Assembly: GCF_003261575.2 (NCBI RefSeq) | Contig: NZ_CP036175.1 | Location: forward strand, 2,294,001-2,358,000 | Reading direction: 5' to 3' | Length of the DNA: 64,000 bases | DNA from: Klebsiella huaxiensis | GTDB taxonomy: Bacteria > Pseudomonadota > Gammaproteobacteria > Enterobacterales > Enterobacteriaceae | In this document: positions 8,263 to 17,030 of the stretch, piece by piece | Layout: each line of letters begins with the position of its first letter | How positions within the stretch are numbered: position 1 is the first letter of the stretch | Notes under the pieces: generated by a model | Seen by the model: the letters and a program-made list of their open reading frames with translations, nothing else | Told to the model about the DNA's origin: nothing | Databases searched by the model: none | Made by a program: the position numbers and the translations under genes

Positions 8263-9014
8263 CAGCGGTCATTTCCCCGACGCAGTACAATCCGCCCCTG
8301 CAGGTCGTGGCGGTGATTATGATTATGACGATAAATTCCCAGCTGTTCCGCGCCGCGCTGGCCGAACATTGAGATAAATTCTGGATGCATGGAGACCACT
8401 TCCGGCGCGCCGGAGCAGCAGATATGTTGGTTCAGACACAGTACTTCGTCGGTTTTCGCCATTACCAGATGCAGGTCGTGGGAAACCATCAGCACGGCGC
8501 AGTTAAGCTCCTGGCGCAGTTGGTTAATCAGATCATAGAGCGCCACCTGGCCGTTGACGTCGACGCCCTGGGTCGGCTCGTCGAGCACCAACAGTTGCGG
8601 TTGATTGAGTAAAGAGCGAGCCAACAAGACGCGCTGCGTTTCTCCGCCGGAGAGTTTTTGCATTGGAGCGTCAATCAGATGGCCTGCCTGAACGCGTTTT
8701 AGCGCGGGCAGAATGTCCCGTTTATGGGTACCCGGACGCAGGCGCATAAAACGGTTGACGGTCAGCGGCATGGTGGCATCAAGGTGCAGCTTTTGCGGGA
8801 CATAGCCGATACGCAGATGACCATCCTGTTTGATAACACCGTCAGTTGGTGCTACCAGACCAAGAACAACTCGCACAAGGGTGGATTTGCCAGCACCATT
8901 AGGGCCCAGCAAGGTTAAAATTTTGCCTGGCTTTAAGGTAAGTGAAATGTCAGACAGCACGCGCCTTTGGCCGAAGACCACCGAGACGTTTTCCAGAGTG
9001 ATTAGATTTGTCAT
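8262..9014 (-). CDS. znuC: Zinc ABC transporter ATPase ZnuC
   Basis: ZnuC powers zinc import through ZnuB. The 250-residue ATPase has Walker A GPNGAGKST (37-45), signature LSGGETQRV (121-129), Walker B LLVLDEPTQGVD (141-152) and the switch His in VSHDLHLVM. A His-rich tail (residues about 228-238, HNHNHRHD) is typical of ZnuC and may sense zinc. It is the first gene of the znuCB operon, with the Zur operator immediately upstream. Confidence 0.97.
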   Translation of the reverse strand: MTNLITLENVSVVFGQRRVLSDISLTLKPGKILTLLGPNGAGKSTLVRVVLGLVAPTDGVIKQDGHLRIGYVPQKLHLDATMPLTVNRFMRLRPGTHKRDILPALKRVQAGHLIDAPMQKLSGGETQRVLLARSLLNQPQLLVLDEPTQGVDVNGQVALYDLINQLRQELNCAVLMVSHDLHLVMAKTDEVLCLNQHICCSGAPEVVSMHPEFISMFGQRGAEQLGIYRHNHNHRHDLQGRIVLRRGNDR

Positions 9015-9040
9015 GTCAAATTAAGGGTTGCACAAGCGAG

Positions 9041-9060
9041 TGAATGTTATAATATCACAT
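9041..9060. promoter_or_regulatory. Zur operator in the divergent znuC/znuA promoter
   Basis: The core TGTTATAATATCACAT is A+T-rich and dyad-symmetric (TGTTATAATA/TATCACA). It closely matches the znu Zur box I recall from E. coli. It lies midway in the 78-bp gap between znuC and znuA, so one zinc-bound Zur dimer pair could shut both promoters. Confidence 0.85.
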
Positions 9061-9092
9061 CTTTCTCATTCATTACGATGATTAGACTCATT

Positions 9093-10037
9093 ATGTTACA
9101 TAAAAATACGCTTCTTTGCGCTGGACTTAGCGCCGCTTTTTTGTTCGCTCATTCACCGTTGGTAAATGCCGCAGTTGTCACCTCGCTTAAACCGCTGGGC
9201 TTTATCGCTTCAGCCATCGCCGATGGCGTAACGGATACCCAGGTTTTGCTGCCCGATGGGGCCTCAGAGCATGATTATTCACTGCGTCCATCAGATGCAA
9301 AACGCTTACAGAACGCAGACTTAGTTGTCTGGATTGGTCCTGAGATGGAAGCGTTTATGGATAAGTCAACGCAAAGCATTGCGTCGAACAAAAAGGTGAC
9401 GATTGCCGAGCTTGACGGCGTGAAACCGTTACTCATGAAAGGGGCCGACGATGATGATGACCACCATGGCCACGATCATGGTGCCGGGGAAAATAGTGAC
9501 GATGATCACCATCATGGCATCTATAACATGCATCTATGGCTTTCCCCAGAGATAGCGCGGCTATCGGCGGTTGCAATCCACGATAAATTATTGGAACTTA
9601 TGCCGCAGAGTCGAGCCAAACTTGACGCCAACCTGAAGGATTTTGAGGCAAAATTAGCCGCAACCGACAAACAGGTGGGGACCGAGCTCGCACCGCTGAA
9701 AGGGAAGGGATATTTCGTTTTTCATGATGCTTATGGCTACTTTGAAAAACACTACGGTTTGACCTCATTGGGCCACTTTACCGTCAACCCTGAAATACAG
9801 CCTGGTGCGCAGCGTTTACACGAAATCAGAACACAGTTGGTTGAGCAAAAAGCAACTTGCGTTTTTGCTGAGCCACAGTTCAGGCCAGCGGTTATAGAAG
9901 CTGTCTCCAGGGGAACATCCGTGCGCATGGGAACCCTGGATCCACTTGGAATCGGAATTAAGCTGGGTAAAGAAAGTTATCCGCAATTCCTGAGCCAAAT
10001 GGCGAATCAGTATTCAAGCTGCCTGAAAGGAGAATAA
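9093..10037 (+). CDS. znuA: Zinc-binding periplasmic protein ZnuA
   Basis: ZnuA captures zinc in the periplasm and delivers it to ZnuBC. The 314-residue precursor has a signal peptide ending near LVNAAVV, a cluster A-I substrate-binding fold, and the charged His/Asp-rich loop at about residues 118-142 (DDDDDHHGHDH and DDDHHHG). Metal-ligand histidines lie in ASEHDYSL, MHLWLSPE and GHFTVNPE. I chose ATG 9093 (MLHKN) rather than 9078, which would add five residues before the signal peptide. The gene faces away from znuCB and is followed 15 bases later by mepM. Confidence 0.96.
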   Translation: MLHKNTLLCAGLSAAFLFAHSPLVNAAVVTSLKPLGFIASAIADGVTDTQVLLPDGASEHDYSLRPSDAKRLQNADLVVWIGPEMEAFMDKSTQSIASNKKVTIAELDGVKPLLMKGADDDDDHHGHDHGAGENSDDDHHHGIYNMHLWLSPEIARLSAVAIHDKLLELMPQSRAKLDANLKDFEAKLAATDKQVGTELAPLKGKGYFVFHDAYGYFEKHYGLTSLGHFTVNPEIQPGAQRLHEIRTQLVEQKATCVFAEPQFRPAVIEAVSRGTSVRMGTLDPLGIGIKLGKESYPQFLSQMANQYSSCLKGE

Positions 10038-10052
10038 CGAGGAAGTGAATAC

Positions 10053-11375
10053 GTGCAACAGATAGCCCGCGCTGTCACTCAGGCATTTAACAATCTGCCC
10101 CGACCTCATCGCGTTATGCTGGGGTCACTTAGCGTTCTTACCTTAGCGGTCGCCGTCTGGCGACCCTATATCTATCACCATCCAGAATCCTCGCCTATTG
10201 TCCGAACTATCGAGCTGGAGAAGAGCGAGATTCGCTCATTGCTGCCGGAAGCCTCAGAACCCATTGATCAGGCGGCGCAGGAAGAAGAAGCCATCCCACA
10301 AGATGAACTGGATGATAAAGCGGATAGCGATTCTGGCGGTCACGAGTACGTGGTATCAACAGGCGACACACTCAGCAGCATTCTTAACCAGTACGGCATT
10401 GATATGGGCGATATCGCGCGGCTTTCCTCGGCAGATAAGGAACTGCGTAATCTGAAAATCGGCCAGCAACTCTCCTGGACTCTGACGGCGGATGGCGATT
10501 TGCAAAGCCTGACGTGGGAGATGTCGCGCCGTGAAACCCGAACCTACGACCGGGTGGCCAACGGTTTCAAAATGAGCAGCGAGCTGCAAAAAGGCGATTG
10601 GGTCAACAATGTACTGAAAGGTACCGTTGGCGGCAGCTTCGTCTCCAGCGCCCGCGATGCTGGCCTCACCAGCACCGAAATCAGCGCGGTCATCAAAGCC
10701 ATGCAGTGGCAAATGGATTTCCGTAAGCTGAAAAAGGGTGATGAATTTTCGGTCCTGATGTCGCGTGAAATGCTTGATGGCAAACGCGAGCAGAGCCAAC
10801 TGCTTGGCGTACGTTTGCGTTCCGATGGCAAAGATTACTTCGCGATTCGCGCCGAAGATGGCAAATTCTATGACCGCAACGGCACTGGGCTGGCAAAAGG
10901 CTTTATGCGCTTCCCGACCGCACGCCAGTTCCGCGTTTCATCGAACTTTAATCCGCGTCGTCTTAACCCGGTTACCGGTCGTGTCGCCCCACACCGCGGT
11001 GTTGATTTTGCTATGCCGCAGGGGACGCCGGTGCTGTCGGTGGGTGATGGTGAAGTGGTGGTGGCTAAACGCAGCGGCGCAGCAGGTTACTACGTTGCCG
11101 TTCGTCACGGGCGGACCTATACCACGCGCTATATGCACTTGCGTAAGCTGCTGGTGAAACCAGGCCAGAAGGTGAAACGCGGCGACCGCATTGCGCTGTC
11201 GGGCAATACCGGGCGTTCTACCGGCCCGCATCTGCACTATGAAGTGTGGATTAACCAGCAGGCGGTTAACCCGTTGACAGCGAAACTGCCGCGTACAGAA
11301 GGGCTTAGCGGTTCCGACCGTAAGGATTATCTGGCGCAGGCAAAAGAGGTTATCCCACAGCTTCGCTTTGACTAA
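10053..11375 (+). CDS. mepM: Murein DD-endopeptidase MepM
   Basis: MepM cleaves D-Ala-mDAP crosslinks so that new peptidoglycan strands can be inserted during growth. The 440-residue protein has an N-terminal membrane anchor (about 22-36), a LysM domain beginning EYVVSTGDTLSSIL (98-111), a middle OapA-like domain and a C-terminal LytM (M23) domain. Zinc and catalytic residues are visible as His314 and Asp318 in HRGVD and His393/His395 in HLHYE. The start is GTG 10053, 15 bases after znuA, so it may share the zinc-regulated transcript. Confidence 0.97.
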   Translation: MQQIARAVTQAFNNLPRPHRVMLGSLSVLTLAVAVWRPYIYHHPESSPIVRTIELEKSEIRSLLPEASEPIDQAAQEEEAIPQDELDDKADSDSGGHEYVVSTGDTLSSILNQYGIDMGDIARLSSADKELRNLKIGQQLSWTLTADGDLQSLTWEMSRRETRTYDRVANGFKMSSELQKGDWVNNVLKGTVGGSFVSSARDAGLTSTEISAVIKAMQWQMDFRKLKKGDEFSVLMSREMLDGKREQSQLLGVRLRSDGKDYFAIRAEDGKFYDRNGTGLAKGFMRFPTARQFRVSSNFNPRRLNPVTGRVAPHRGVDFAMPQGTPVLSVGDGEVVVAKRSGAAGYYVAVRHGRTYTTRYMHLRKLLVKPGQKVKRGDRIALSGNTGRSTGPHLHYEVWINQQAVNPLTAKLPRTEGLSGSDRKDYLAQAKEVIPQLRFD

Positions 11376-11390
11376 CAACCCGCCAGTTGA

Positions 11391-11424
11391 AGCCGGTGCC
11401 CATAGCGCGCCGGCTTTTTCTTTT
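11391..11424 (+). terminator. Intrinsic terminator after mepM
   Basis: A GCCGG/CCGGC hairpin with additional G-C pairing around GTGCCCATAGCGCGC is followed by TTTTTCTTTT. It separates mepM from lpxM. Confidence 0.75.
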
Positions 11425-11492
11425 GTACGTTACCCAACGTATCGCTAAACTAAGCCATTATCTTTATTGAGCGGAACTTCTGCGGATTGGGC

Positions 11493-12467
11493 ATGGAAAC
11501 GAAAAAAAATAATAGTGAGTTTATTCCAACGTTTGAAAAATCCTTTTTACTGCCGCGCTATTGGGGCGCCTGGCTGGGGGTTTTCGCATTTGCCGGTATT
11601 GCCCTGACGCCCGCCTCGTTCCGCGACCCTATTCTGGGCAAGCTGGGCCGTTTTGTCGGTCGACTCGCAAAGAGTTCACGCCGCCGGGCACAGATCAATC
11701 TGCTGTACTGTTTCCCGGAAAAGAGCGAGCAGGAACGCGAAGAAATTATTGATCAGATGTATGCGTCTGCGCCGCAGGCGATGGTGATGATGGCTGAACT
11801 GGGCCTGCGTGACCCGCAGCGTATTCTTTCCCGCGTCGACTGGCAGGGCAAAGAGATCATCGACGAGATGCAGTGCAATAACGAGAAAGTGATCTTTCTG
11901 GTACCTCATGCCTGGGGTGTCGATATTCCAGCGATGCTGATGGCTTCCGGTGGGCAAAAAATGGCGGCGATGTTCCATAATCAGGGCAACCCGGTATTTG
12001 ATTACGTCTGGAACACCGTACGCCGTCGTTTTGGTGGACGAATGCATGCGCGTAATGATGGCATTAAGCCGTTTATTCAGTCGGTCCGTCAGGGCTACTG
12101 GGGCTACTACTTGCCGGATCAGGACCACGGTGCTGAGCACAGCGAGTTTGTCGATTTCTTTGCCACTTATAAAGCGACGCTACCGGCGATTGGTCGTTTA
12201 ATGAAAGTGTGCCGCGCCCGCGTTGTGCCGCTGTTCCCGGTTTATGATGGCAAAACGCATCGTCTGACGGTACTGGTGCGCCCGCCAATGGACGACCTGC
12301 TGGAGGCGGACGACAACACTATCGCCCGGCGGATGAACGAAGAAGTCGAAATTTTCGTCAAGCCCAATACCGAGCAGTACACCTGGATCCTTAAGCTGCT
12401 GAAAACCCGTAAGCCGGGCGAAATTGAGCCATATAAGCGCAAAGAGCTGTATCCGAAAAAGAAGTAA
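11493..12467 (+). CDS. lpxM: Lipid A myristoyltransferase LpxM
   Basis: LpxM (MsbB) adds the last secondary acyl chain, usually myristate, to Kdo2-lipid A at the inner membrane. The 324-residue protein has an N-terminal membrane segment (about 24-40) and the family HX4D catalytic motif with His139 and Asp144. The QGYWGYYLPDQDHG region is typical of LpxL/LpxM acyltransferases. ATG 11493 (METKKNN) is preferred to a TTG two codons upstream because it matches the E. coli start. It ends at a bidirectional terminator shared with pykA. Confidence 0.97.
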   Translation: METKKNNSEFIPTFEKSFLLPRYWGAWLGVFAFAGIALTPASFRDPILGKLGRFVGRLAKSSRRRAQINLLYCFPEKSEQEREEIIDQMYASAPQAMVMMAELGLRDPQRILSRVDWQGKEIIDEMQCNNEKVIFLVPHAWGVDIPAMLMASGGQKMAAMFHNQGNPVFDYVWNTVRRRFGGRMHARNDGIKPFIQSVRQGYWGYYLPDQDHGAEHSEFVDFFATYKATLPAIGRLMKVCRARVVPLFPVYDGKTHRLTVLVRPPMDDLLEADDNTIARRMNEEVEIFVKPNTEQYTWILKLLKTRKPGEIEPYKRKELYPKKK

Positions 12468-12490
12468 TCCGCGTTTACGCGCCACGGACG

Positions 12491-12527
12491 AAAAAAAACC
12501 TGCCAGCGAACGCTGGCAGGTTTTTTT
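12491..12527. terminator. Bidirectional terminator between lpxM and pykA
   Basis: A perfect hairpin, CCTGCCAGCG/CGCTGGCAGG with a four-base AA-AA loop region, is flanked by A8 on the left and T7 on the right. It therefore works for both converging genes. Confidence 0.92.
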
Positions 12528-12540
12528 ATGGCAGAGAAAA

Positions 12541-13983
12541 TTACTCGATGGTCAGAATACGGGTGGTGTTGGTGGTACCGATGGTGCTCATTACATCACC
12601 CTGGGTCACGATAACCAGGTCGCCAGTGACCAGATAGCCTTTATCGCGCAGCAGATTCACTGCGTCATGGGCTGCGGCGACGCCATCACTTTCGCTGTCG
12701 AAATGAACCGGGGTCACGCCGCGGTACAGTGCCGTCAGGTTCAACGTGCGTTCATGACGAGACAGCGCAAAAATCGGCAGGCCGGAACTGATGCGCGAGG
12801 TCATCAGTGCGGTACGGCCAGATTCGGTCATGGTGATAATGGCGGTGACGCCTTTCAGGTGGTTGGCCGCATACATTGCTGACATCGCAATGGCTTCTTC
12901 CACATTGTCGAACTGGATGTCCAGACGGTGTTTAGAAACGTTGAGGCTAGGGATTTTTTCCGCACCGACGCAGACGCGGGCCATCGCGGCAACGGTCTCT
13001 GACGGGTACTGGCCTGCGGCAGTTTCTGCTGACAGCATTACGGCGTCGGTCCCATCCAGCACGGCGTTCGCCACGTCCATAACTTCAGCGCGGGTTGGCA
13101 TCGGGTTGGTGATCATTGACTCCATCATCTGAGTCGCGGTAATGACTGAGCGGTTCAACTGACGAGCACGGCGGATCAATGCTTTCTGAATGCCGACCAG
13201 CTCCGGATCGCCAATTTCTACGCCGAGATCGCCACGGGCGACCATCACGACATCGGATGCCAGAATCACATCATCCATTGCGTCCTGGCTGCAAACCGCT
13301 TCCGCGCGCTCTACTTTGGCAACGATTTTTGCGTCGCAGCCGGCATCGCGCGCCAGGCGACGGGCGTAGTTCAGGTCTTCGCCGCAGCGCGGGAAGGAGA
13401 CGGCCAGGTAATCAACGCCAATTTTTGCGGCGGTAATAATATCGGCTTTGTCTTTATCCGTCAGCGCTTCTGCTGAGAGGCCGCCGCCGAGTTTGTTGAT
13501 GCCTTTGTTGTTGGACAACGGCCCGCCAACGGTGACTTCTGTGAACACTTTCAGACCCTGCACTTCAAGCACTTTCAGCTGTACGCGCCCATCATCCAGC
13601 AGCAAGATATCGCCCGGAACCACATCAGCCGGCAGGCCTTTATAATCGATACCGACTTTCTCTTTGTCGCCTTCACCTTTACCCAGGTTAGCGTCAAGCA
13701 GGAATTTATCGCCGATATTGAGGAAGATTTTGCCTTCTTTGAAGGTAGATACGCGGATTTTCGGACCCTGTAGGTCTCCGAGAATCGCAACATGACGACC
13801 CAGTTTTGCCGCAATCTCACGAACCTTATCCGCACGGACTTGGTGATCTTCCGCGGTACCGTGAGAGAAGTTCATACGTACCACGTTAGCGCCAGCGGCG
13901 ATAACCTTCTCAAGGTTGTTGTCGCGATCGGTTGCCGGGCCTAAGGTGGTAACGATTTTGGTTCTGCGAAGCCTTCTGGACAT
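12541..13983 (-). CDS. pykA: Pyruvate kinase II (AMP-activated type)
   Basis: PykA converts phosphoenolpyruvate and ADP to pyruvate and ATP. The 480-residue protein starts MSRRLRRTKIVTTLGPATD, the type II start, and shows the MNFSHG substrate loop (about 39-44), the GDLQGPKIR segment and the ITATQMMESMI signature of the TIM barrel. The B domain and C-terminal effector domain are complete. I chose ATG 13983, not the in-frame ATG 87 bases further upstream, because it gives the family start and length. hexR lies upstream on the same strand. Confidence 0.97.
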   Translation of the reverse strand: MSRRLRRTKIVTTLGPATDRDNNLEKVIAAGANVVRMNFSHGTAEDHQVRADKVREIAAKLGRHVAILGDLQGPKIRVSTFKEGKIFLNIGDKFLLDANLGKGEGDKEKVGIDYKGLPADVVPGDILLLDDGRVQLKVLEVQGLKVFTEVTVGGPLSNNKGINKLGGGLSAEALTDKDKADIITAAKIGVDYLAVSFPRCGEDLNYARRLARDAGCDAKIVAKVERAEAVCSQDAMDDVILASDVVMVARGDLGVEIGDPELVGIQKALIRRARQLNRSVITATQMMESMITNPMPTRAEVMDVANAVLDGTDAVMLSAETAAGQYPSETVAAMARVCVGAEKIPSLNVSKHRLDIQFDNVEEAIAMSAMYAANHLKGVTAIITMTESGRTALMTSRISSGLPIFALSRHERTLNLTALYRGVTPVHFDSESDGVAAAHDAVNLLRDKGYLVTGDLVIVTQGDVMSTIGTTNTTRILTIE

Positions 13984-14108
13984 GTAATACTCCGTTGACT
14001 GAAACAACTTTGGTGTTGCGTGAACATGGATTCGGTAGCGCCAGCGAGCAAAGTTGCTATGCCAGAACATTACCGACGGTGTAATAGGTTACTGCTTCGT
14101 TTCTACTT

Positions 14109-14978
14109 TTATTGGTCATTGCTGTGTACACTGAGCTCTTTATCAAAGCGCGATTCCTTGAGCGCTTCCTTGACCCTCTTCAAGTTATCTCTGAATTTTG
14201 CGCCACGACGCAGGGTAAAGCCGGTTGCCAGCACGTCAATCACCGTCAACTGCGCCAGCCGGGAGACCATCGGCATATAAATATCGGTATCTTCCGGGAC
14301 ATCAAGCGTAATGGCTAACGTTGACTCGCGAGAGAGCGGCGTGCCAGGTGAGGTAATAGCGATCACCATAGCATCGTTTTCGCGGGCTAGCTGCGCCAGT
14401 TCCACCAGGCTTTTGGTCCGACCTGTGTGCGAGATAATCACCACGACGTCGTCGTCATTACAGTTCATACAACTCATGCGTTGCAGAACAATGTCGTCGG
14501 AGTAAATGACCGGTACGTTGAAGCGGAAAAATTTGTTCATCGCATCGTGAGCGACGGCGGCTGAAGAGCCGAGGCCAAAAAAGGCGATTTTTTTGGCCTG
14601 TGTTAACAGATCGACCGCACGATTGATGGCCGACATGTCGAGAGAATGGTGGACCTGATCTAAACTGGCCATTGCCGATTCAAAAATCTTCCCCGTGTAG
14701 GCCTCTACGCTGTCGTCTTCATCGACGTTGCGGTTAACATAGAGTGTCCCATGTGCCAGGCTTTGGGCCAGATGCAGTTTGAAATCCGGGAAACCACGGG
14801 TCTCCAGACTGCGGCAAAAACGGTTAACGGTCGGCTCACTAACGCCAGCTTCAAGGGCCAGGGCCGCGATGCTCGAATGAATGGCCTGCGCGGGGGTTGC
14901 AAGGATGACTTCCGCCACTTTGCGTTCAGATTTGCTAAGGTGTTCCAGTCGGGACTGGATTTTTTCCAGCATGTTCAT
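14109..14978 (-). CDS. hexR: HexR, RpiR-family regulator of central carbon metabolism
   Basis: HexR represses zwf, edd-eda and related genes and is released by 2-keto-3-deoxy-6-phosphogluconate. The 289-residue protein has an N-terminal HTH_6 domain (about 1-77, with LEAGVSEPTVNRFCRSLE as recognition region) and a C-terminal SIS sugar-phosphate domain (about 124-263) containing FFGLGSSAAVAHDA and ISHTGRTKSLVELA. ATG 14978 gives the E. coli-like MNMLEK start; an ATG 12 codons upstream is unlikely. It is divergent from its expected target zwf. Confidence 0.95.
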   Translation of the reverse strand: MNMLEKIQSRLEHLSKSERKVAEVILATPAQAIHSSIAALALEAGVSEPTVNRFCRSLETRGFPDFKLHLAQSLAHGTLYVNRNVDEDDSVEAYTGKIFESAMASLDQVHHSLDMSAINRAVDLLTQAKKIAFFGLGSSAAVAHDAMNKFFRFNVPVIYSDDIVLQRMSCMNCNDDDVVVIISHTGRTKSLVELAQLARENDAMVIAITSPGTPLSRESTLAITLDVPEDTDIYMPMVSRLAQLTVIDVLATGFTLRRGAKFRDNLKRVKEALKESRFDKELSVHSNDQ

Positions 14979-15333
14979 TATTAACAAGGCGCTCATCAAT
15001 GGAAACGATTTCATTAATGGGTGAAATCATCAGGCGTTTTAGCAAGAATATACCTCTCCGTAGTCGGAAACGGTGAGGAATGACCTTAAAAAATGTTGTT
15101 TTTTTTCATTACATGATCAGAGTCGTATTTTAGTAACTGAGAATCGGTCGAAACAACGAACAATATTAGCCGGATGCCCAAAATGTGGCCCTGTATTTTT
15201 CCCCCTGTGCGATTTAGCCGCGGGAACCGGGGCAGAGGGTTTCGGGAAATTCGTAAACACAGTACGATGCAGTGAAAGAAAATTACAAATATAGCCTGGC
15301 ACAAGCACCAGTCTATCAACTAAGGAGAATGAC
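14979..15333. promoter_or_regulatory. hexR/zwf divergent control region with a HexR-like site
   Basis: This 355-bp gap holds both promoters and no convincing gene. At 15273-15287, TGAAAGAAAATTACA matches 12 of 15 bases of the HexR palindrome as I recall it (TGTAATTAAATTACA). It lies about 46 bp before the zwf start, a position suited to repression. A T-rich run ending CATTACA sits at about 15098-15113. I could not identify a secure SoxS/MarA box, although zwf is a SoxS target in E. coli. Confidence 0.45.
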
Positions 15334-16809
15334 ATGGCGGTAACGCAAACGGCCCAGGCATGCGATCTGGTCATTTTCGGCGCGAAGGGTGACCTGGCGC
15401 GACGTAAATTGCTGCCTTCCCTGTATCAGCTTGAGAAAGCTGGCCAGCTTCACCCTGACACTCGCATCATCGGTGTTGGGCGTGCCGACTGGGATAAAGA
15501 CGCTTACACCAAGGTAGTACGTGAAGCGATGGAAACCTTCATGAAGGAAAAAATTGATGAAGGTTTGTGGGATACCCTGAGCGGGCGTCTGAACTTTTGT
15601 AACCTTGATGTCAACGACACCAAAGCGTTTACCCGCCTGGGTAAAATGCTCGACCAGAAAGAGCGGGTCACCATCAACTACTTCGCCATGCCGCCAAGTA
15701 CGTTTGGCGCGATTTGCAAAGGACTGGGCGAAGCGAAACTGAACGCCAAACCGGCGCGGGTAGTGATGGAAAAACCGTTGGGTACCTCCCTTGAAACCTC
15801 CCGCGAGATCAACGATCAGGTCGGTGAGTTTTTCGAAGAGTGCCAGGTCTACCGTATCGACCACTATCTGGGTAAAGAGACGGTGCTGAACCTGCTGGCG
15901 CTGCGCTTTGCTAACTCGCTGTTTGTGAATAACTGGGATAGTCGCACTATCGATCACGTTGAGATCACGGTAGCGGAAGAGGTGGGTATTGAAGGCCGTT
16001 GGGGCTACTTCGATCAGGCTGGGCAGATGCGCGATATGATCCAGAACCACCTGCTGCAAATTCTGTGCATGATTGCGATGTCACCGCCGTCGGACCTGAG
16101 CGCTGACAGCATCCGCGATGAGAAAGTAAAAGTGCTGAAGTCTCTGCGCCGTATCGACCGCACCAATGTGCGTGAAAAAACGGTACGCGGCCAGTACTCT
16201 GCCGGTTTTGCGCAAGGCAAAAAAGTGCCGGGCTACCTTGAAGAAGAAGGCGCGAATAAAGCCAGCCATACCGAGACCTTTGTGGCAATCCGCGTGGATA
16301 TCGACAACTGGCGGTGGGCGGGCGTGCCGTTCTACCTACGTACCGGTAAACGTCTGCCGACCAAGTGTTCTGAAGTCGTGGTTTACTTTAAAACGCCAGA
16401 ACTGAACCTGTTCAAAGAGACATGGCAAGAACTGCCGCAGAACAAATTGACCATTCGTCTGCAGCCTGACGAAGGGGTAGATATTCAGGTACTGAACAAG
16501 GTTCCTGGGCTTGATCACAAGCACAACCTACAGATCACCAAGCTGGATCTGAGCTACTCAGAAACCTTTAATCAGACGCATCTGGCGGATGCTTATGAGC
16601 GTTTGTTGCTGGAAACCATGCGCGGTATTCAGGCGTTGTTCGTGCGTCGCGATGAAGTGGAAGAGGCGTGGAAGTGGGTTGACTCCATTACCGAAGCCTG
16701 GGCTGCCGATCGTGATGCGCCGAAGCCTTACCAGGCGGGTACCTGGGGGCCGGTTGCCTCCGTGGCGATGATCACCCGCGATGGCCGTTCATGGAACGAG
16801 TTTGAGTAA
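15334..16809 (+). CDS. zwf: Glucose-6-phosphate 1-dehydrogenase
   Basis: Zwf oxidises glucose-6-phosphate to 6-phosphogluconolactone and makes NADPH. This is the entry to both the oxidative pentose-phosphate and the Entner-Doudoroff pathways encoded next to it. The 491-residue protein has the NADP loop GAKGDLARRK (16-25), EKPLG (146-150) and the substrate/catalytic motif RIDHYLGKE (174-182). AAGGAGAATGAC supplies a strong ribosome site. A terminator at 16887 separates it from edd. Confidence 0.98.
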   Translation: MAVTQTAQACDLVIFGAKGDLARRKLLPSLYQLEKAGQLHPDTRIIGVGRADWDKDAYTKVVREAMETFMKEKIDEGLWDTLSGRLNFCNLDVNDTKAFTRLGKMLDQKERVTINYFAMPPSTFGAICKGLGEAKLNAKPARVVMEKPLGTSLETSREINDQVGEFFEECQVYRIDHYLGKETVLNLLALRFANSLFVNNWDSRTIDHVEITVAEEVGIEGRWGYFDQAGQMRDMIQNHLLQILCMIAMSPPSDLSADSIRDEKVKVLKSLRRIDRTNVREKTVRGQYSAGFAQGKKVPGYLEEEGANKASHTETFVAIRVDIDNWRWAGVPFYLRTGKRLPTKCSEVVVYFKTPELNLFKETWQELPQNKLTIRLQPDEGVDIQVLNKVPGLDHKHNLQITKLDLSYSETFNQTHLADAYERLLLETMRGIQALFVRRDEVEEAWKWVDSITEAWAADRDAPKPYQAGTWGPVASVAMITRDGRSWNEFE

Positions 16810-16833
16810 CCGAAAGACTAATCCGGTTGAGTT

Positions 16834-16849
16834 ATTTTACCGGTAACAT
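16834..16849. promoter_or_regulatory. GntR-type operator, distal, upstream of edd
   Basis: The sequence ATTTTACCGGTAACAT is a near-palindrome of the form TTACCGGTAA and matches the gluconate repressor (GntR) operator style. It lies 25 bp after the zwf stop, about 200 bp before the edd start and before the zwf terminator. A second site lies inside the edd 5' end. The assignment is by motif only. Confidence 0.55.
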
Positions 16850-16886
16850 GATCTGACGCAGAAAGTCGCGTAATTTTTAATCTTTT

Positions 16887-16922
16887 AAGCTCCGGGAGGA
16901 TTCACCCCCGGAGCTTTTTTTA
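16887..16922 (+). terminator. Intrinsic terminator after zwf
   Basis: AAGCTCCGGG and CCCGGAGCTT form a perfect 10-bp stem around GGATTCACCC-type loop bases, followed by a T7 run. It ends zwf transcription before the edd promoter. Confidence 0.92.
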
Positions 16923-17030
16923 TTACACTGCACTCAGTATTTTGCCCCTGAGCCCCGGTACTGGTGCCTTAAGCATCAAGAGACATCGTCAGAACGCTGT
17001 GGCCGGACAGATGAAATTTGAGGAGCCTTT

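Noticed and set aside
15316..16059. Minus-strand ORF of 247 codons inside zwf
   Set aside because: Shadow of zwf; composition and lack of start signals argue against coding.
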